From: an uncultured Candidatus Melainabacteria bacterium
Lineage (GTDB): Bacteria > Cyanobacteriota > Vampirovibrionia > Gastranaerophilales > Gastranaerophilaceae
Reading direction: 5' to 3'
NCBI GenBank assembly: GCA_934754655.1
Contig: CAKVIC010000006.1
Coordinates: 41,732-105,731, forward strand
Length of the DNA: 64,000 bases
Shown in pieces: positions 51,389 to 60,840 of the stretch. The first letter of the stretch is position 1. Each line of letters opens with the position of its first letter. A model generated the notes under the pieces. That model was not told where the DNA came from. It saw only the letters and a list, made by a program, of their open reading frames with translations, and did not search any database. The position numbers and the translations under genes were made by a program.

Positions 51389-53731
51389 ATGGCAGAAGCA
51401 TTATCAACAGAAAAACCAAAAAAAACGAAAAAGGGAAAATCACTTGTAATAGTCGAATCTCCTGCAAAATCTAAAACAATAAAAAAGATTTTAGGTGATG
51501 GTTTTCAAATAGAAGCCAGCTATGGTCACGTTAGAAATCTTCCGGTAAAAGATGCTGCAACAAAGAATTTGGGGTTTGATGTTAATAATCATTTTGAGCC
51601 AAAATTTGAAGTTATTGCCGGCAAACAACAGGTTGTCAAAAAATTAAATGATTTAGCTAAAGGTGCAGATAAAATATACTTGGCATCCGACCCCGACCGA
51701 GAAGGGGAAGCTATTGCCTGGCATGTCAGACAAATTTTAAAAGTGCCTGATGATAAAATTTGTCGTATTGTATTTAACGAAATTACGCCCAAAGCGGTAA
51801 AACATTCTGTTGAGAATCCACGTGCAATTGATATGGATATGGTTAAAGCTCAACAAACGCGCCAAATTCTAGATAAGTTGGTAGGTTTTAAATTAAGCCC
51901 TGTATTGTGGAAACAAATCGGTAATCGAAATTTATCAGCCGGAAGAGTTCAATCAGTTGCTTTGCGCATGATTTGTGAACGTGAAGAAGAAATTGAAGCA
52001 TTTGTTCCAAAAGAATATTGGTCAATCCATACAATTATGGAGAAAGATGGAAAAACTTTCGAGGCTGAAGTTTCAAAGTATAAAAACAAAAAATTTGATA
52101 TTAATAATGAAGAAGAAGCTTTAAAAATAAAAGAATTTTTACTTTCTCCAACTTGTGAATGCAAAGTAGAAAAAGTTAATAAAAAAGAAACAAAGCGCAA
52201 ACCAACTGCACCTTTTATCACATCAACAATGCAACGTGCTGCAAGTTCAAAATTAGGTTTTGGAGTCGCAAAAACAATGCAAGTTGCACAAAAACTTTAT
52301 GAAGGTATTGAAATTGATGGAACGCCTGTTGGTTTAATTACTTATATGAGAACTGATAGTGTAAGAATTTCTGATGATGCGCATGAAATGGCTAAAGATT
52401 TTATTCTAAATAATTATGGTAAAGAATATTATCCGGCAACTACAAACGTATATGTAAAAGGAAAACAAAACGTTCAAGATGCGCACGAAGCAATTAGACC
52501 TTCTTATCCGGATAAAACTCCAGAAAGTATAAAAAAATACCTTGATAACGACCAATACCGCTTGTATAAACTTATTTGGGATAAATTTATGTCATCTCAA
52601 ATGGCTCCGGCAACAATTGCTAATAAATCACTTGATATTTCAGCAGGAGATTATACACTTAGAGCAAGCACCAGTAAGGTTAAATTTGATGGATTTTTAA
52701 AATTATACAATGATAGTGAGGACGAAGATAAAGAAAAAGAATCAGAAGCAAAGATTCCGGATTTAGAAGTAGGGGATAAAGTTGCTTGTAAAGAAGTTAA
52801 TCCTAAACAGCATTTTACCCAACCGCCACCAAGATTTAATGAAGCCTCTTTGGTAAAAGCGCTTGAAGAACATGGAATTGGACGTCCATCAACCTATGCA
52901 ACTATTATTACAGTTATTCAAACAAGAAAATATGTCGAAAAGCGTGATAAAGCTTTGGTTCCGACTATTTTAGGCAGAACTGTTTGCAAACAATTGGTGA
53001 GCCAGTTTAAAGATATTATGGATTATAAATTCACTGCAGGCATGGAAGAAAAGCTTGACCTTATTGCGGAGAAAAAAGCTGTATGGAATGTTGTTTTACA
53101 AGAATTTTATGATCCATTTATTAAGGTTGTAGATTCTGTAATGCAAACTGCTGAAAAAATTAATATAGAAACAAAATACAAGTGTCCAAATTGTGGTAAA
53201 CCATTACTTTTAAGAACAAGCAAAAAAGGTACACAATTTTTGGGATGTTCGGGTTATCCAGAATGTAAAACTGCAGTTTCTTTAAACATGATTTTAGAGA
53301 TGGAAGCAGAAAATGATACTGAAAATCCAACAGCAGCAAAGCCTCAAGAGGTTTGCGAAGAAAAATGCGAAAAATGCGGTTCTGATATGATTTTCAAAAT
53401 TGGACCTTATGGAAAGTATATGGAATGTACAAATCAAGAGTGTAAATTCCGTAAACCATATAGAAAATCAACAGGAGTAACCTGCCCAAAATGTGGAGAA
53501 GGAACGATTGTTGAGAGAAAATCAAAACGTGATGTAATATTTTATGGTTGTAATAAATATCCGGATTGCGATTTTGTACTTTGGGACGAACCAACGGGGA
53601 ATAAATGTCCGGAATGCGGTGAATTATTGGTGAAAAAGAAAAACAAAAATGGCACATTTGAAGTTTGCTCAAGTCGTAAATGTGGCTTCAAACGCGAACT
53701 AATTCCACCTGAACAAAAAATGGAAGAATAG
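51389..53731 (+). CDS. topA: DNA topoisomerase I
   Basis: 780 residues from the ATG at 51389 (a TTG 12 nt upstream is also in frame). TOPRIM domain (VIVESPAKSKTIKKIL; LASDPDREGEAIAWHV), catalytic Tyr in GLITYMRTDSVRIS, core domains, then four C4 zinc ribbons from about 595: CPNCGKPLLL, CEKCGSDMIF, CPKCGEGTIV and CPECGELLVK. Relaxes negative supercoils. Convergent with the AAA operon; only 2 nt separate the stops. Confidence 0.96.
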   Translation: MAEALSTEKPKKTKKGKSLVIVESPAKSKTIKKILGDGFQIEASYGHVRNLPVKDAATKNLGFDVNNHFEPKFEVIAGKQQVVKKLNDLAKGADKIYLASDPDREGEAIAWHVRQILKVPDDKICRIVFNEITPKAVKHSVENPRAIDMDMVKAQQTRQILDKLVGFKLSPVLWKQIGNRNLSAGRVQSVALRMICEREEEIEAFVPKEYWSIHTIMEKDGKTFEAEVSKYKNKKFDINNEEEALKIKEFLLSPTCECKVEKVNKKETKRKPTAPFITSTMQRAASSKLGFGVAKTMQVAQKLYEGIEIDGTPVGLITYMRTDSVRISDDAHEMAKDFILNNYGKEYYPATTNVYVKGKQNVQDAHEAIRPSYPDKTPESIKKYLDNDQYRLYKLIWDKFMSSQMAPATIANKSLDISAGDYTLRASTSKVKFDGFLKLYNDSEDEDKEKESEAKIPDLEVGDKVACKEVNPKQHFTQPPPRFNEASLVKALEEHGIGRPSTYATIITVIQTRKYVEKRDKALVPTILGRTVCKQLVSQFKDIMDYKFTAGMEEKLDLIAEKKAVWNVVLQEFYDPFIKVVDSVMQTAEKINIETKYKCPNCGKPLLLRTSKKGTQFLGCSGYPECKTAVSLNMILEMEAENDTENPTAAKPQEVCEEKCEKCGSDMIFKIGPYGKYMECTNQECKFRKPYRKSTGVTCPKCGEGTIVERKSKRDVIFYGCNKYPDCDFVLWDEPTGNKCPECGELLVKKKNKNGTFEVCSSRKCGFKRELIPPEQKMEE

Positions 53732-53733
53732 AA

Positions 53734-54960
53734 TTATACAGAACAGAAAAATTTATAAACTTTATTTAATATATCTTTTAATAACATTTTAAATTTTAGT
53801 TTAGAAAAATTGTTGATATTATTTTCCAATGATAATTTTAAAGAGAAACGACCATCTCGTAATAATATATCATCTAGATTTTTAATATTTTTTGAAGTTG
53901 CTATTATTGTTGCATGTGAACTTATTGAAATATCATCCATAATACTTTTTAAAGGTCCAATAATTTTATTATTAATTGGAGCAAATTTTTCAAAATTATT
54001 TATAAAAATTATGGTTCTTTTTTTAGAATTTTTGAAGATTTCTTTTGATTCTGCTATAGCTTCCTTTAAATTCTTTAAGCGGGTAATTTCACTTTTTGTA
54101 TTGATAACATTAAGCAGATTACAATCATATTGTTTTGCAATAGCTTCAACAAATTTTTTGTTAAAATCAGAATTTTTACCATATAATAAAATTCCATTAG
54201 GAACTTGTACAGACTTTCCTTGTTGTTCTAAAATAACTGGGTGCCCAAATTCTGTTTTAATTTGTGTTTTTTCTCGCGTATAACCAGTAATTAATCCAAA
54301 TCCATTAGATTTTGGAGTATTTATCAAACGATTAATTTTATTTGATTTCAAAATAGAAGAATCAACATTATTTGCTAATTTTTTAAGATTATTATTTCGA
54401 TTATCTTTAATATTTTTAATTTTTATATCAAATTTATTTCTTTCAATTAAATCCTGCTTTTCATGTGTTTTTTTAATTTCAAGATTATATTGTTTTAACT
54501 CTTTTATTGTATTTTGTTGTGATATGAGCATACCTCTATATTTTGATGAAGATTCTTTTAGATTTTGAATTGCAAGTTCCATATCACATAAAGAATTTTC
54601 TAAATTTTTAATAGTATTATAATTGTTATCTTTTTGGCGGTTTAATATTGATAATTCTGATTCTTTTGATAATAAAGTTTCATTATGAAAATTTTTTAAA
54701 TCTTTTAATGATAATATTAAATTATCATATTCAATCTGTTTTTTAGCATAAGCCAACTCTAAATCTTTAATTTCTTTTTTCATTTCTTGTTCTATGATAG
54801 CTTTAGATTTATCTTCTCCTGACCACCACCAAGATAATCTATTATATGATTTTCTCATTTCCATCATTCTATCATCAAACTCTCCTTTGAATGTTATAGG
54901 AGATTTGTAATATCTATTCTGATAATTAAATTGATTATTTGTTAAATTCAAAATGCGCAT
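53734..54960 (-). CDS. AAA-like protein with degenerate ATPase motifs (operon gene 7)
   Basis: 408 residues. Leader MRILNLTNNQFNYQNRYYKS followed by PITFKGEFDD, a Trp-rich motif (SWWWSGED, 43-50), a long coiled coil (about 55-200), then an AAA-like domain introduced by GFGLITGYTREKTQ. The Walker A position reads GKNSDFNKK (261-269) and Walker B TIIFINNFEKF (Asn321, Asn322), so ATP hydrolysis should be lost. The arginine-finger phrase LLRDGRF is retained, so it might serve a neighbouring subunit. Last gene of the operon. Confidence 0.7.
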   Translation of the reverse strand: MRILNLTNNQFNYQNRYYKSPITFKGEFDDRMMEMRKSYNRLSWWWSGEDKSKAIIEQEMKKEIKDLELAYAKKQIEYDNLILSLKDLKNFHNETLLSKESELSILNRQKDNNYNTIKNLENSLCDMELAIQNLKESSSKYRGMLISQQNTIKELKQYNLEIKKTHEKQDLIERNKFDIKIKNIKDNRNNNLKKLANNVDSSILKSNKINRLINTPKSNGFGLITGYTREKTQIKTEFGHPVILEQQGKSVQVPNGILLYGKNSDFNKKFVEAIAKQYDCNLLNVINTKSEITRLKNLKEAIAESKEIFKNSKKRTIIFINNFEKFAPINNKIIGPLKSIMDDISISSHATIIATSKNIKNLDDILLRDGRFSLKLSLENNINNFSKLKFKMLLKDILNKVYKFFCSV

Positions 54961-54966
54961 TTTTAC

Positions 54967-55983
54967 CTATTTCTTTAATTCTTTCAATAAACTCGGAAGT
55001 CCAAAATATTTATCAGAAATGAAATTTTTATCTACTTTAATTTTTTCGCTAAAAATAAATTTATTATTTACTTTAGAATCAGTGATATTAGAAATGCCGA
55101 TAATTACATTGTGATATAAATTTACACCTTGTTCTAAAACTTCTTGTATAAAATTTTTATTGTCATGTTTTATATTTGTTTCAAGTATTTCATTAATATT
55201 TGATATTATTGTAAAAGTATATTTTCCGGTTTTATCATAATTTTGCGAAGCATTGATTAATATTTCTTTGAAAAACTTTATAAATGCTTTGAAATTTTGA
55301 AAATTTTGAGCATTTATATGTGTATAATTTACGCCAGCTTGTAAAGCTAACCATTTTGAAGTCGTTTCGCGAACATTATCATTAAAATTAGAATAAATAT
55401 CTTCTAAACATACACTAGATGGTAAGTTTATATTTTCACCGTCCATTGCTAATATTGTAGGATTGATTATTTTATTTATCAAAAATGATTTTAACCCATT
55501 TTGTGCGATTTGAAGTTCTTTTTCATAATACTTATTTAGTTTTTCCATTTCTTGTGTCATTTTTTGAGTTAATTCATTTTCAAGTTCTTGTTTCTTTATT
55601 AAAGTTGAATTATAAATTTGTGCACTTTCTTTTTGTAAATTTCTGATTTCAACATTATTGTTATTTATTTTATTAATAAGTTCAGTATTAATGCTTTTTT
55701 CATTTTCAATTTCAGATTTTTTTTGATTTAATATATTTTCATATCCATAAATCTGAGATTTAGTATTTTTTACTTCATTTTGAGTTGCACAAATTTTGTT
55801 GTTTAAATCAACTTCTTGGTTATGAAAAGAAATTATTTCTTCTTGCTTTGAGATATCATATTGATAAATATTATAATCAATATCTGATATTTTATTTTTT
55901 ATTTTAGATTTTTCATCATCCAAATAATGACCAAAAGAGATTTTTGGATTCACATTAAAATTATTTATTTGTTTTATATTCAT
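54967..55983 (-). CDS. AAA-derived coiled-coil protein without ATPase motifs (operon gene 6)
   Basis: 338 residues. Leader MNIKQINNFNVNPKISFGHY, then a coiled coil (about 25-165) and a C-terminal region whose spacing follows the paralogues (LINASQNYDKTGKYTFTIIS parallels the segment before their Walker B), but no P-loop, no acidic Walker B pair and no arginine finger are seen. It seems to be a paralogue eroded to a structural subunit. Sits 15 nt after gene 5. Confidence 0.6.
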   Translation of the reverse strand: MNIKQINNFNVNPKISFGHYLDDEKSKIKNKISDIDYNIYQYDISKQEEIISFHNQEVDLNNKICATQNEVKNTKSQIYGYENILNQKKSEIENEKSINTELINKINNNNVEIRNLQKESAQIYNSTLIKKQELENELTQKMTQEMEKLNKYYEKELQIAQNGLKSFLINKIINPTILAMDGENINLPSSVCLEDIYSNFNDNVRETTSKWLALQAGVNYTHINAQNFQNFKAFIKFFKEILINASQNYDKTGKYTFTIISNINEILETNIKHDNKNFIQEVLEQGVNLYHNVIIGISNITDSKVNNKFIFSEKIKVDKNFISDKYFGLPSLLKELKK

Positions 55984-55998
55984 TTCTATAACCTAATA

Positions 55999-57480
55999 TT
56001 ATGCATGTTTAATATATTCAATTTGTTTTTTAAATAATTCTAATGCATCTTTTTTAATATCCGGCCCAATTGCTTTAATGCTATCTATAAAATTTTGTTG
56101 TGTCATTTTAGATACATTATTGCTTTTTACAAATTTAGTCACAACAGATTCTAAACGAGCATTGCTAAACGCTGAATCAGTATAATTTGTTATTATATCA
56201 GCTAATTTTTCAAAATTTACAGTATTATCTGCAAAAGGTTGACCATAAAATTTTAATATTTCTAATGCGTTTTGCTTATTAGCCGGATATATCGGAACTT
56301 TTACATCAAAACGTCCAGCTCTTAATAATGTATCATCAATTTTTTCAGGAAAATTACTTGTTGCAAAAATAGTGCAATGATATTTTTCTGAACATTCATC
56401 TAAAAAAGATTTAAGCGGTCCTAAAATTTTTGAGCCTTTTGGTGCATAATCATCAAATTCATCAATATGAAGAATAGTTCTTACGCCAGTTTTTTCAAAA
56501 TTTTCTTGGGCTTTTAATGCGATATTTCTTAAATTTTTAATATTTTCAGAAACATCTAGCGTATTTTCTATTTTTATATGATTACAATTTAATTGTTCTG
56601 CAAAAGATTTTGCAAATAATGTTTTGCCATTTCCTTTTGGACCAAAGAAAAATATACCATTAGGAACATTTGCAACTTCTCCACTTTTTTCTAGAATAAT
56701 TAAATTGCCCACAAGATGCATTAATATTTCTTTTTCATTAGAATAACCTGCAAGTTTGCCAAACCCTTTTTCATTTGTTATTTCATTCATTTTTTTGTGA
56801 ATTTCTTCAATTTTTCGTATTTTTTCTGCTTGCGGACTTTTTAACAATATTTGTGCATCATAAAATTCACGCATTCTTTTAAGCTCTTTTTCAAACTGTG
56901 CTTCCATGTATGCATCATGTTTTTCACGAGCTTTTTCCATTTTTTCCAATAGTGTCTGTGTTTCTTTTTCTTTTCGTGCTTGTATTTCACGTTGTTCTTG
57001 TACTATTTTTTGATATTCTTGAATTTGTTCTTTTAATGTCTTTGTAGCACGAGTTTGTGTGTCAAGAGCTTCTTTTTGTATTAAAACGGTTTCCTCATGA
57101 GATTTTCTATAATTATTCATCATTTCATCTCGTTTACGAAGTGATTCTTCTAGCTTACTCGCATATTCTTGTGCTTCATTTAATCTCTTTTTATTAATTT
57201 CGTTAAATGTTTCAGCTTGAATACGTCCTATTTCATTATCATGGTTGCGTTTATCAAGAATTGATTTTGCTTTATTACGTTCTTTTTCTTCTGCTCCCTT
57301 AAAATTCCATTGCCACCAAGTATAATTTGAACGCGCATTTTGAACCATCGTCTCTACTTCATTTTCGTAACTTGAAGCTCTAAAATTTGGAGTATAATAA
57401 GATGTAATTTCATTTTTTTGTATTTTTGATGTTCTTTGAACTCTTTGATTTGTAATTGTGTTAATTGAATTAATTCTCAT
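55999..57480 (-). CDS. AAA ATPase with long coiled coil, motifs intact (operon gene 5)
   Basis: 493 residues. Leader MRINSINTITNQRVQRTSKI with PNFRAS near 31, Trp-rich motif YTWWQWNFKG (53-62), coiled coil (about 65-235), then a classical AAA domain: GFGKLAGYSNEKE, Walker A GPKGNGKT (280-287), Walker B HIDEFDD (Asp340, Glu341), sensor 1 SNFP (Asn376), arginine finger LLRAGRFD (386-392). Length and coiled coil recall membrane- or assembly-associated AAA proteins such as ATAD3, but only in outline. The only member of the operon with every catalytic element. Confidence 0.8.
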   Translation of the reverse strand: MRINSINTITNQRVQRTSKIQKNEITSYYTPNFRASSYENEVETMVQNARSNYTWWQWNFKGAEEKERNKAKSILDKRNHDNEIGRIQAETFNEINKKRLNEAQEYASKLEESLRKRDEMMNNYRKSHEETVLIQKEALDTQTRATKTLKEQIQEYQKIVQEQREIQARKEKETQTLLEKMEKAREKHDAYMEAQFEKELKRMREFYDAQILLKSPQAEKIRKIEEIHKKMNEITNEKGFGKLAGYSNEKEILMHLVGNLIILEKSGEVANVPNGIFFFGPKGNGKTLFAKSFAEQLNCNHIKIENTLDVSENIKNLRNIALKAQENFEKTGVRTILHIDEFDDYAPKGSKILGPLKSFLDECSEKYHCTIFATSNFPEKIDDTLLRAGRFDVKVPIYPANKQNALEILKFYGQPFADNTVNFEKLADIITNYTDSAFSNARLESVVTKFVKSNNVSKMTQQNFIDSIKAIGPDIKKDALELFKKQIEYIKHA

Positions 57481-57513
57481 TTTAATACCTTCCTTTCAAA
57501 TAATTAATTTGGT

Positions 57514-58947
57514 CTACGCACTATATTTCAAATATGGTTTATAAATCTCCAAATTTTCTTGTCTAATATTTGGAACCACGTCTTTGCTTATATCTAATAA
57601 ATCTTGTTGTGTAATTGAGCGTTTACAGCCAATTTCTGTTATTGCTCTTTCAAATGAGCCTATTATTTTAGCAGTTGAATATGCATTATTACCAGCTTGT
57701 TTTACTAATTGTTGAGATAATAATTCAAAATCAACAGGCTCTGTAACAATTCCTTTTGTTAATTGTTTTAATAAAGTTGTTAAATCATTTTGATTAATCG
57801 GGGCAACATATAATATTTCAGTTTTTGGAACATTAGATATTTTGTTTATTATATTTGGATAATTTGTAGTCGCAACAAGCACGGCATGATTATCAGATAA
57901 TTTTTTAAATACTTTTTTATACTCATCTAGAGATTTGTTATCATCTAATATAGAATCAATTTCGTCAAATCTAATACAAGTTTTTTTGCCGGTTTTTTCG
58001 AAATTTTTATTAGCATTTGATAAAATTTCATTTAATTCACTTAAATTTTCTGCGTGATTTAAATTATCATAAAATTTAGTGTTATCAAAATATTTACTAT
58101 TAGCTATTTCATTAGCCAGTCTCGATTTCCCAGTTCCTTTAGGTCCAAAAAACATTAATATATTAGGAATTTTGTTTTTATCTTGTTTAATAATTGGCGT
58201 TATTAATTTGTTTTGAATAAATTGTTTTTCTTTTTCATAACCAATAAAATCTTTTTCAATGTTTGCTCTTAAATCTTCTAATATAATCCCTTCCATTATA
58301 TCTTCTATAGCCTTGGGGTTTACCTCTTTAAATTTTACAGTGTCTGTGTTTTCTACGGGTTGTTTAGCAAAAGCATCTGCTTTTTGGATTGTTGGAGTTG
58401 ATTTATTTTGAATTGCATTTTCTGTGTTTTCTATGGGTTGTTTAGCGGAAGTATCTGCTTTTTGAATTGTTGGAGTTGATTTATTTGAAGAAATTGGAGA
58501 TTCTTTTGGTGTTGTTTTTGCAGTTACATTATTTGTTTTTTTATTTATAAATTCTTCAGAAGCTTCTTGTTTAAAATTTTCCCAAAAATCCTTCATTTTA
58601 TCATCATATTTTTTTAAACTTTCTTCAACATTATTTTTTAAATCTTTTTTTAAATTTTCAAGTGTTTCTTTTTCAGCTTTGTTTATTTTTTTGCTCTTCA
58701 ATCCTAAAAGAAAATCTGCAAGATCTGTAATTGCGATTAAAGCCAATCCAGCTCCAAGGATATAGTTCCACGCTTTTTGCTTTTTATTTTTTTCATCTTG
58801 TTGATTTTGTAATAGAAATTCATCAGAAACTTTATTCTTCATAATATCATTGTTGTTATTTGAATCAATTTTGCTGCTAGATTCTGATTTAAAATTTGTA
58901 ACAATTTTATTTGTTAAGATGTTTGTACCAATGGATTTAATGTTCAT
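57514..58947 (-). CDS. AAA ATPase with membrane segment and repeat linker (operon gene 4)
   Basis: 477 residues. Leader MNIKSIGTNILTNKIVTNFK, a membrane segment (about 61-84, YILGAGLALIAITDLADFLL), a helix, and a linker with two 26-residue repeats (about 154-206; NKSTPTIQKAD, AKQP, ENT). The AAA domain has Walker A GPKGTGKS (268-275) and Walker B RFDEID (Asp328, Glu329) and a sensor 1 TTNYP, but the arginine-finger phrase LLRxGRF is missing (PKTEILYV at that place). Likely to bind and perhaps hydrolyse ATP with fingers from a partner subunit. Confidence 0.75.
   Translation of the reverse strand: MNIKSIGTNILTNKIVTNFKSESSSKIDSNNNNDIMKNKVSDEFLLQNQQDEKNKKQKAWNYILGAGLALIAITDLADFLLGLKSKKINKAEKETLENLKKDLKNNVEESLKKYDDKMKDFWENFKQEASEEFINKKTNNVTAKTTPKESPISSNKSTPTIQKADTSAKQPIENTENAIQNKSTPTIQKADAFAKQPVENTDTVKFKEVNPKAIEDIMEGIILEDLRANIEKDFIGYEKEKQFIQNKLITPIIKQDKNKIPNILMFFGPKGTGKSRLANEIANSKYFDNTKFYDNLNHAENLSELNEILSNANKNFEKTGKKTCIRFDEIDSILDDNKSLDEYKKVFKKLSDNHAVLVATTNYPNIINKISNVPKTEILYVAPINQNDLTTLLKQLTKGIVTEPVDFELLSQQLVKQAGNNAYSTAKIIGSFERAITEIGCKRSITQQDLLDISKDVVPNIRQENLEIYKPYLKYSA
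58343..58486. repeat. Two 66-bp in-frame repeats, period 78 bp
   Basis: Units at about 58343-58408 and 58421-58486 differ at only a few bases and encode the 26-residue linker repeats of operon gene 4. Recent duplication is likely. Confidence 0.8.
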
Positions 58948-58964
58948 AAACTATATTCCTTTCT

Positions 58965-60833
58965 TTATGTGTATAAATTCATTATTTCTTTTTTTATATC
59001 TGGTTTTATTTCACTTAAAATATTTAAAAAATCATTTTGATTCAATTTACCATTTTTTACATATATTGTTTTGATCCCTTTTTGTATACTTGATGCAATT
59101 TTTGCATTACTATAAAAATCGTTTCCTGCAATATTTATAATATGTTGTAATAATTTATCATAATTTATAGAATTATCAGCAAAATCGCTTATATAATATG
59201 ACAAAACCTCTGTAAGATTTTTTTTGTTAGCTGGAGCAATAAAAATTTTTGTAAATTTGTTTAATGATAATATTTGAGAGTTTATTTTTGACAGAAAGTT
59301 AGTCGTTGCAAGGATTGTATAATTATTATTCTTTTTAAATAAACTTAACAATTTTTCATAATCGCTATGCATAAGAGAATCGTTCATAAAACTATCAATT
59401 TCTTCAATTTTAATAATAGTATGCGTTTTATTTTTTTCATAATTTGTATTAGCTATTTTTATGGCATTAATTAAATTTTCATAGTCAATTTTTGAATTTA
59501 ATGTTGATTCTATTTTTATTACATTTGATTTTGTTTCATCTTCTAACGCTTTTACAAATAAAGATTTACCACATCCTTTAGGTCCATAAAAAAGTATAAT
59601 GTTTGGAATCTCTGAGCGCATTTGGGTATTAATTTTTTTTATGGGGGTTATAAAATTTTGTTTTAATTCATTTTTTATTTCTTGATAACCTGCAATTTTA
59701 TTAAAACCAATATTATTAGTTTTAATTTTCATAATTTTATGTAACAAAATTATATTATAAATCTTATTAATTTCATTGTTTAATTTACATTGCTGACTTT
59801 CATAAAATTTTTGCACATTTTTACAAGTTTCATCAATTTTTTGTTTAATTAATTTTTTATCATTTAAATATGCAAAGGATTTTTCAAGATTTTTTACATA
59901 ATTATCAAAAAATAATTTTATATTTTTTTGTTCATTTTGTAAATTAATTAAATCATTTTGAACAGTATCTATATCAAAAATATTGTTAGAAGTAATATTT
60001 TTTAATTGAGTTTCATAAAACAAATTTCTATTTTTTTCTTCTTGAAAGATTTTAAAAAATGTAGATGTGATAATGGAATCTTTTGCTAAATTTTTATCAT
60101 AAATAGCTTTGCATTTTTGTTTATGTGTATTATATTCTGTATTTCTATCTGTAACCCATTTTTTAATTGTTTTTTGTTCTTTATCATACTTTTTTTTAAA
60201 TAATTCTAATTCTTCATCTTTTGTTAATTTTTTCTTTGGTTCTTTAGCTTCCATTAAATCTTGTTCTATTTCTTTGCGTCCTTTGCGCCAATTTGAAAAT
60301 GCTTTTTGATAACCTTTTAGAAAACCGGTGTGATCGGATTCAATACCTTTTATTGCTAATACAGACCCCTTTATACCACCCCAAAGAAGATTTCCTGATT
60401 TGGCAAGAGCAATTATTGGACTATATTCTGCAATTCTTGCTATAAATTTTGCCTGTGCAGCATCAGTTTTTCCATTTAATAAATCATTTAATGGTTCTAT
60501 AAATTTTAATAATCTTAAAAATTCAAAAATATTTTTACTTGTTGGTAAATGTTCTATAACATTTGTTAATCCATTTGTTTCAATAGTATATTTAGTTTTG
60601 TTTTCAAGGCAATCAAAAAGAGTTGTTAATGGAGTTATTTCGGAGTTTAAATCTAATTGTGAAGTTTTTTCAAAAGATAAATTTTTTAATTCAAAATCGT
60701 CTTTTAAATTATCTTCAAATTTCATATAAGCTAAGATTGGCAAAGTTGTCAATGATAACTTTTGTATTTTGTTGTGTAGTTTTAATTGATTTTTATTATT
60801 AAAAACATTAACTTTTTTTAAATTCATTTTCAT
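58965..60833 (-). CDS. Large AAA-like protein with altered Walker B (operon gene 3)
   Basis: 622 residues. N-terminus MKMNLKKVNVFNNKNQLKLH; a helical region with a hydrophobic patch near 130-165 (IIALAKSGNLLWGGIKGSVL), basic and coiled-coil stretches (165-370), then an AAA domain introduced by NIGFNKIAGYQEIK. Walker A GPKGCGKS (417-424) is intact; Walker B is TIIKIEEID, with Glu477 in place of Asp; sensor 1 TTNF; arginine finger absent (LSLNKF). ATP binding is likely, hydrolysis uncertain. GGAG precedes the ATG. Confidence 0.7.
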   Translation of the reverse strand: MKMNLKKVNVFNNKNQLKLHNKIQKLSLTTLPILAYMKFEDNLKDDFELKNLSFEKTSQLDLNSEITPLTTLFDCLENKTKYTIETNGLTNVIEHLPTSKNIFEFLRLLKFIEPLNDLLNGKTDAAQAKFIARIAEYSPIIALAKSGNLLWGGIKGSVLAIKGIESDHTGFLKGYQKAFSNWRKGRKEIEQDLMEAKEPKKKLTKDEELELFKKKYDKEQKTIKKWVTDRNTEYNTHKQKCKAIYDKNLAKDSIITSTFFKIFQEEKNRNLFYETQLKNITSNNIFDIDTVQNDLINLQNEQKNIKLFFDNYVKNLEKSFAYLNDKKLIKQKIDETCKNVQKFYESQQCKLNNEINKIYNIILLHKIMKIKTNNIGFNKIAGYQEIKNELKQNFITPIKKINTQMRSEIPNIILFYGPKGCGKSLFVKALEDETKSNVIKIESTLNSKIDYENLINAIKIANTNYEKNKTHTIIKIEEIDSFMNDSLMHSDYEKLLSLFKKNNNYTILATTNFLSKINSQILSLNKFTKIFIAPANKKNLTEVLSYYISDFADNSINYDKLLQHIINIAGNDFYSNAKIASSIQKGIKTIYVKNGKLNQNDFLNILSEIKPDIKKEIMNLYT

Positions 60834-60840
60834 AACTCCG

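Noticed and set aside
53810..54283. Plus-strand frame over AAA operon gene 7
   Set aside because: Antisense shadow in low-complexity coding sequence without ribosome site.
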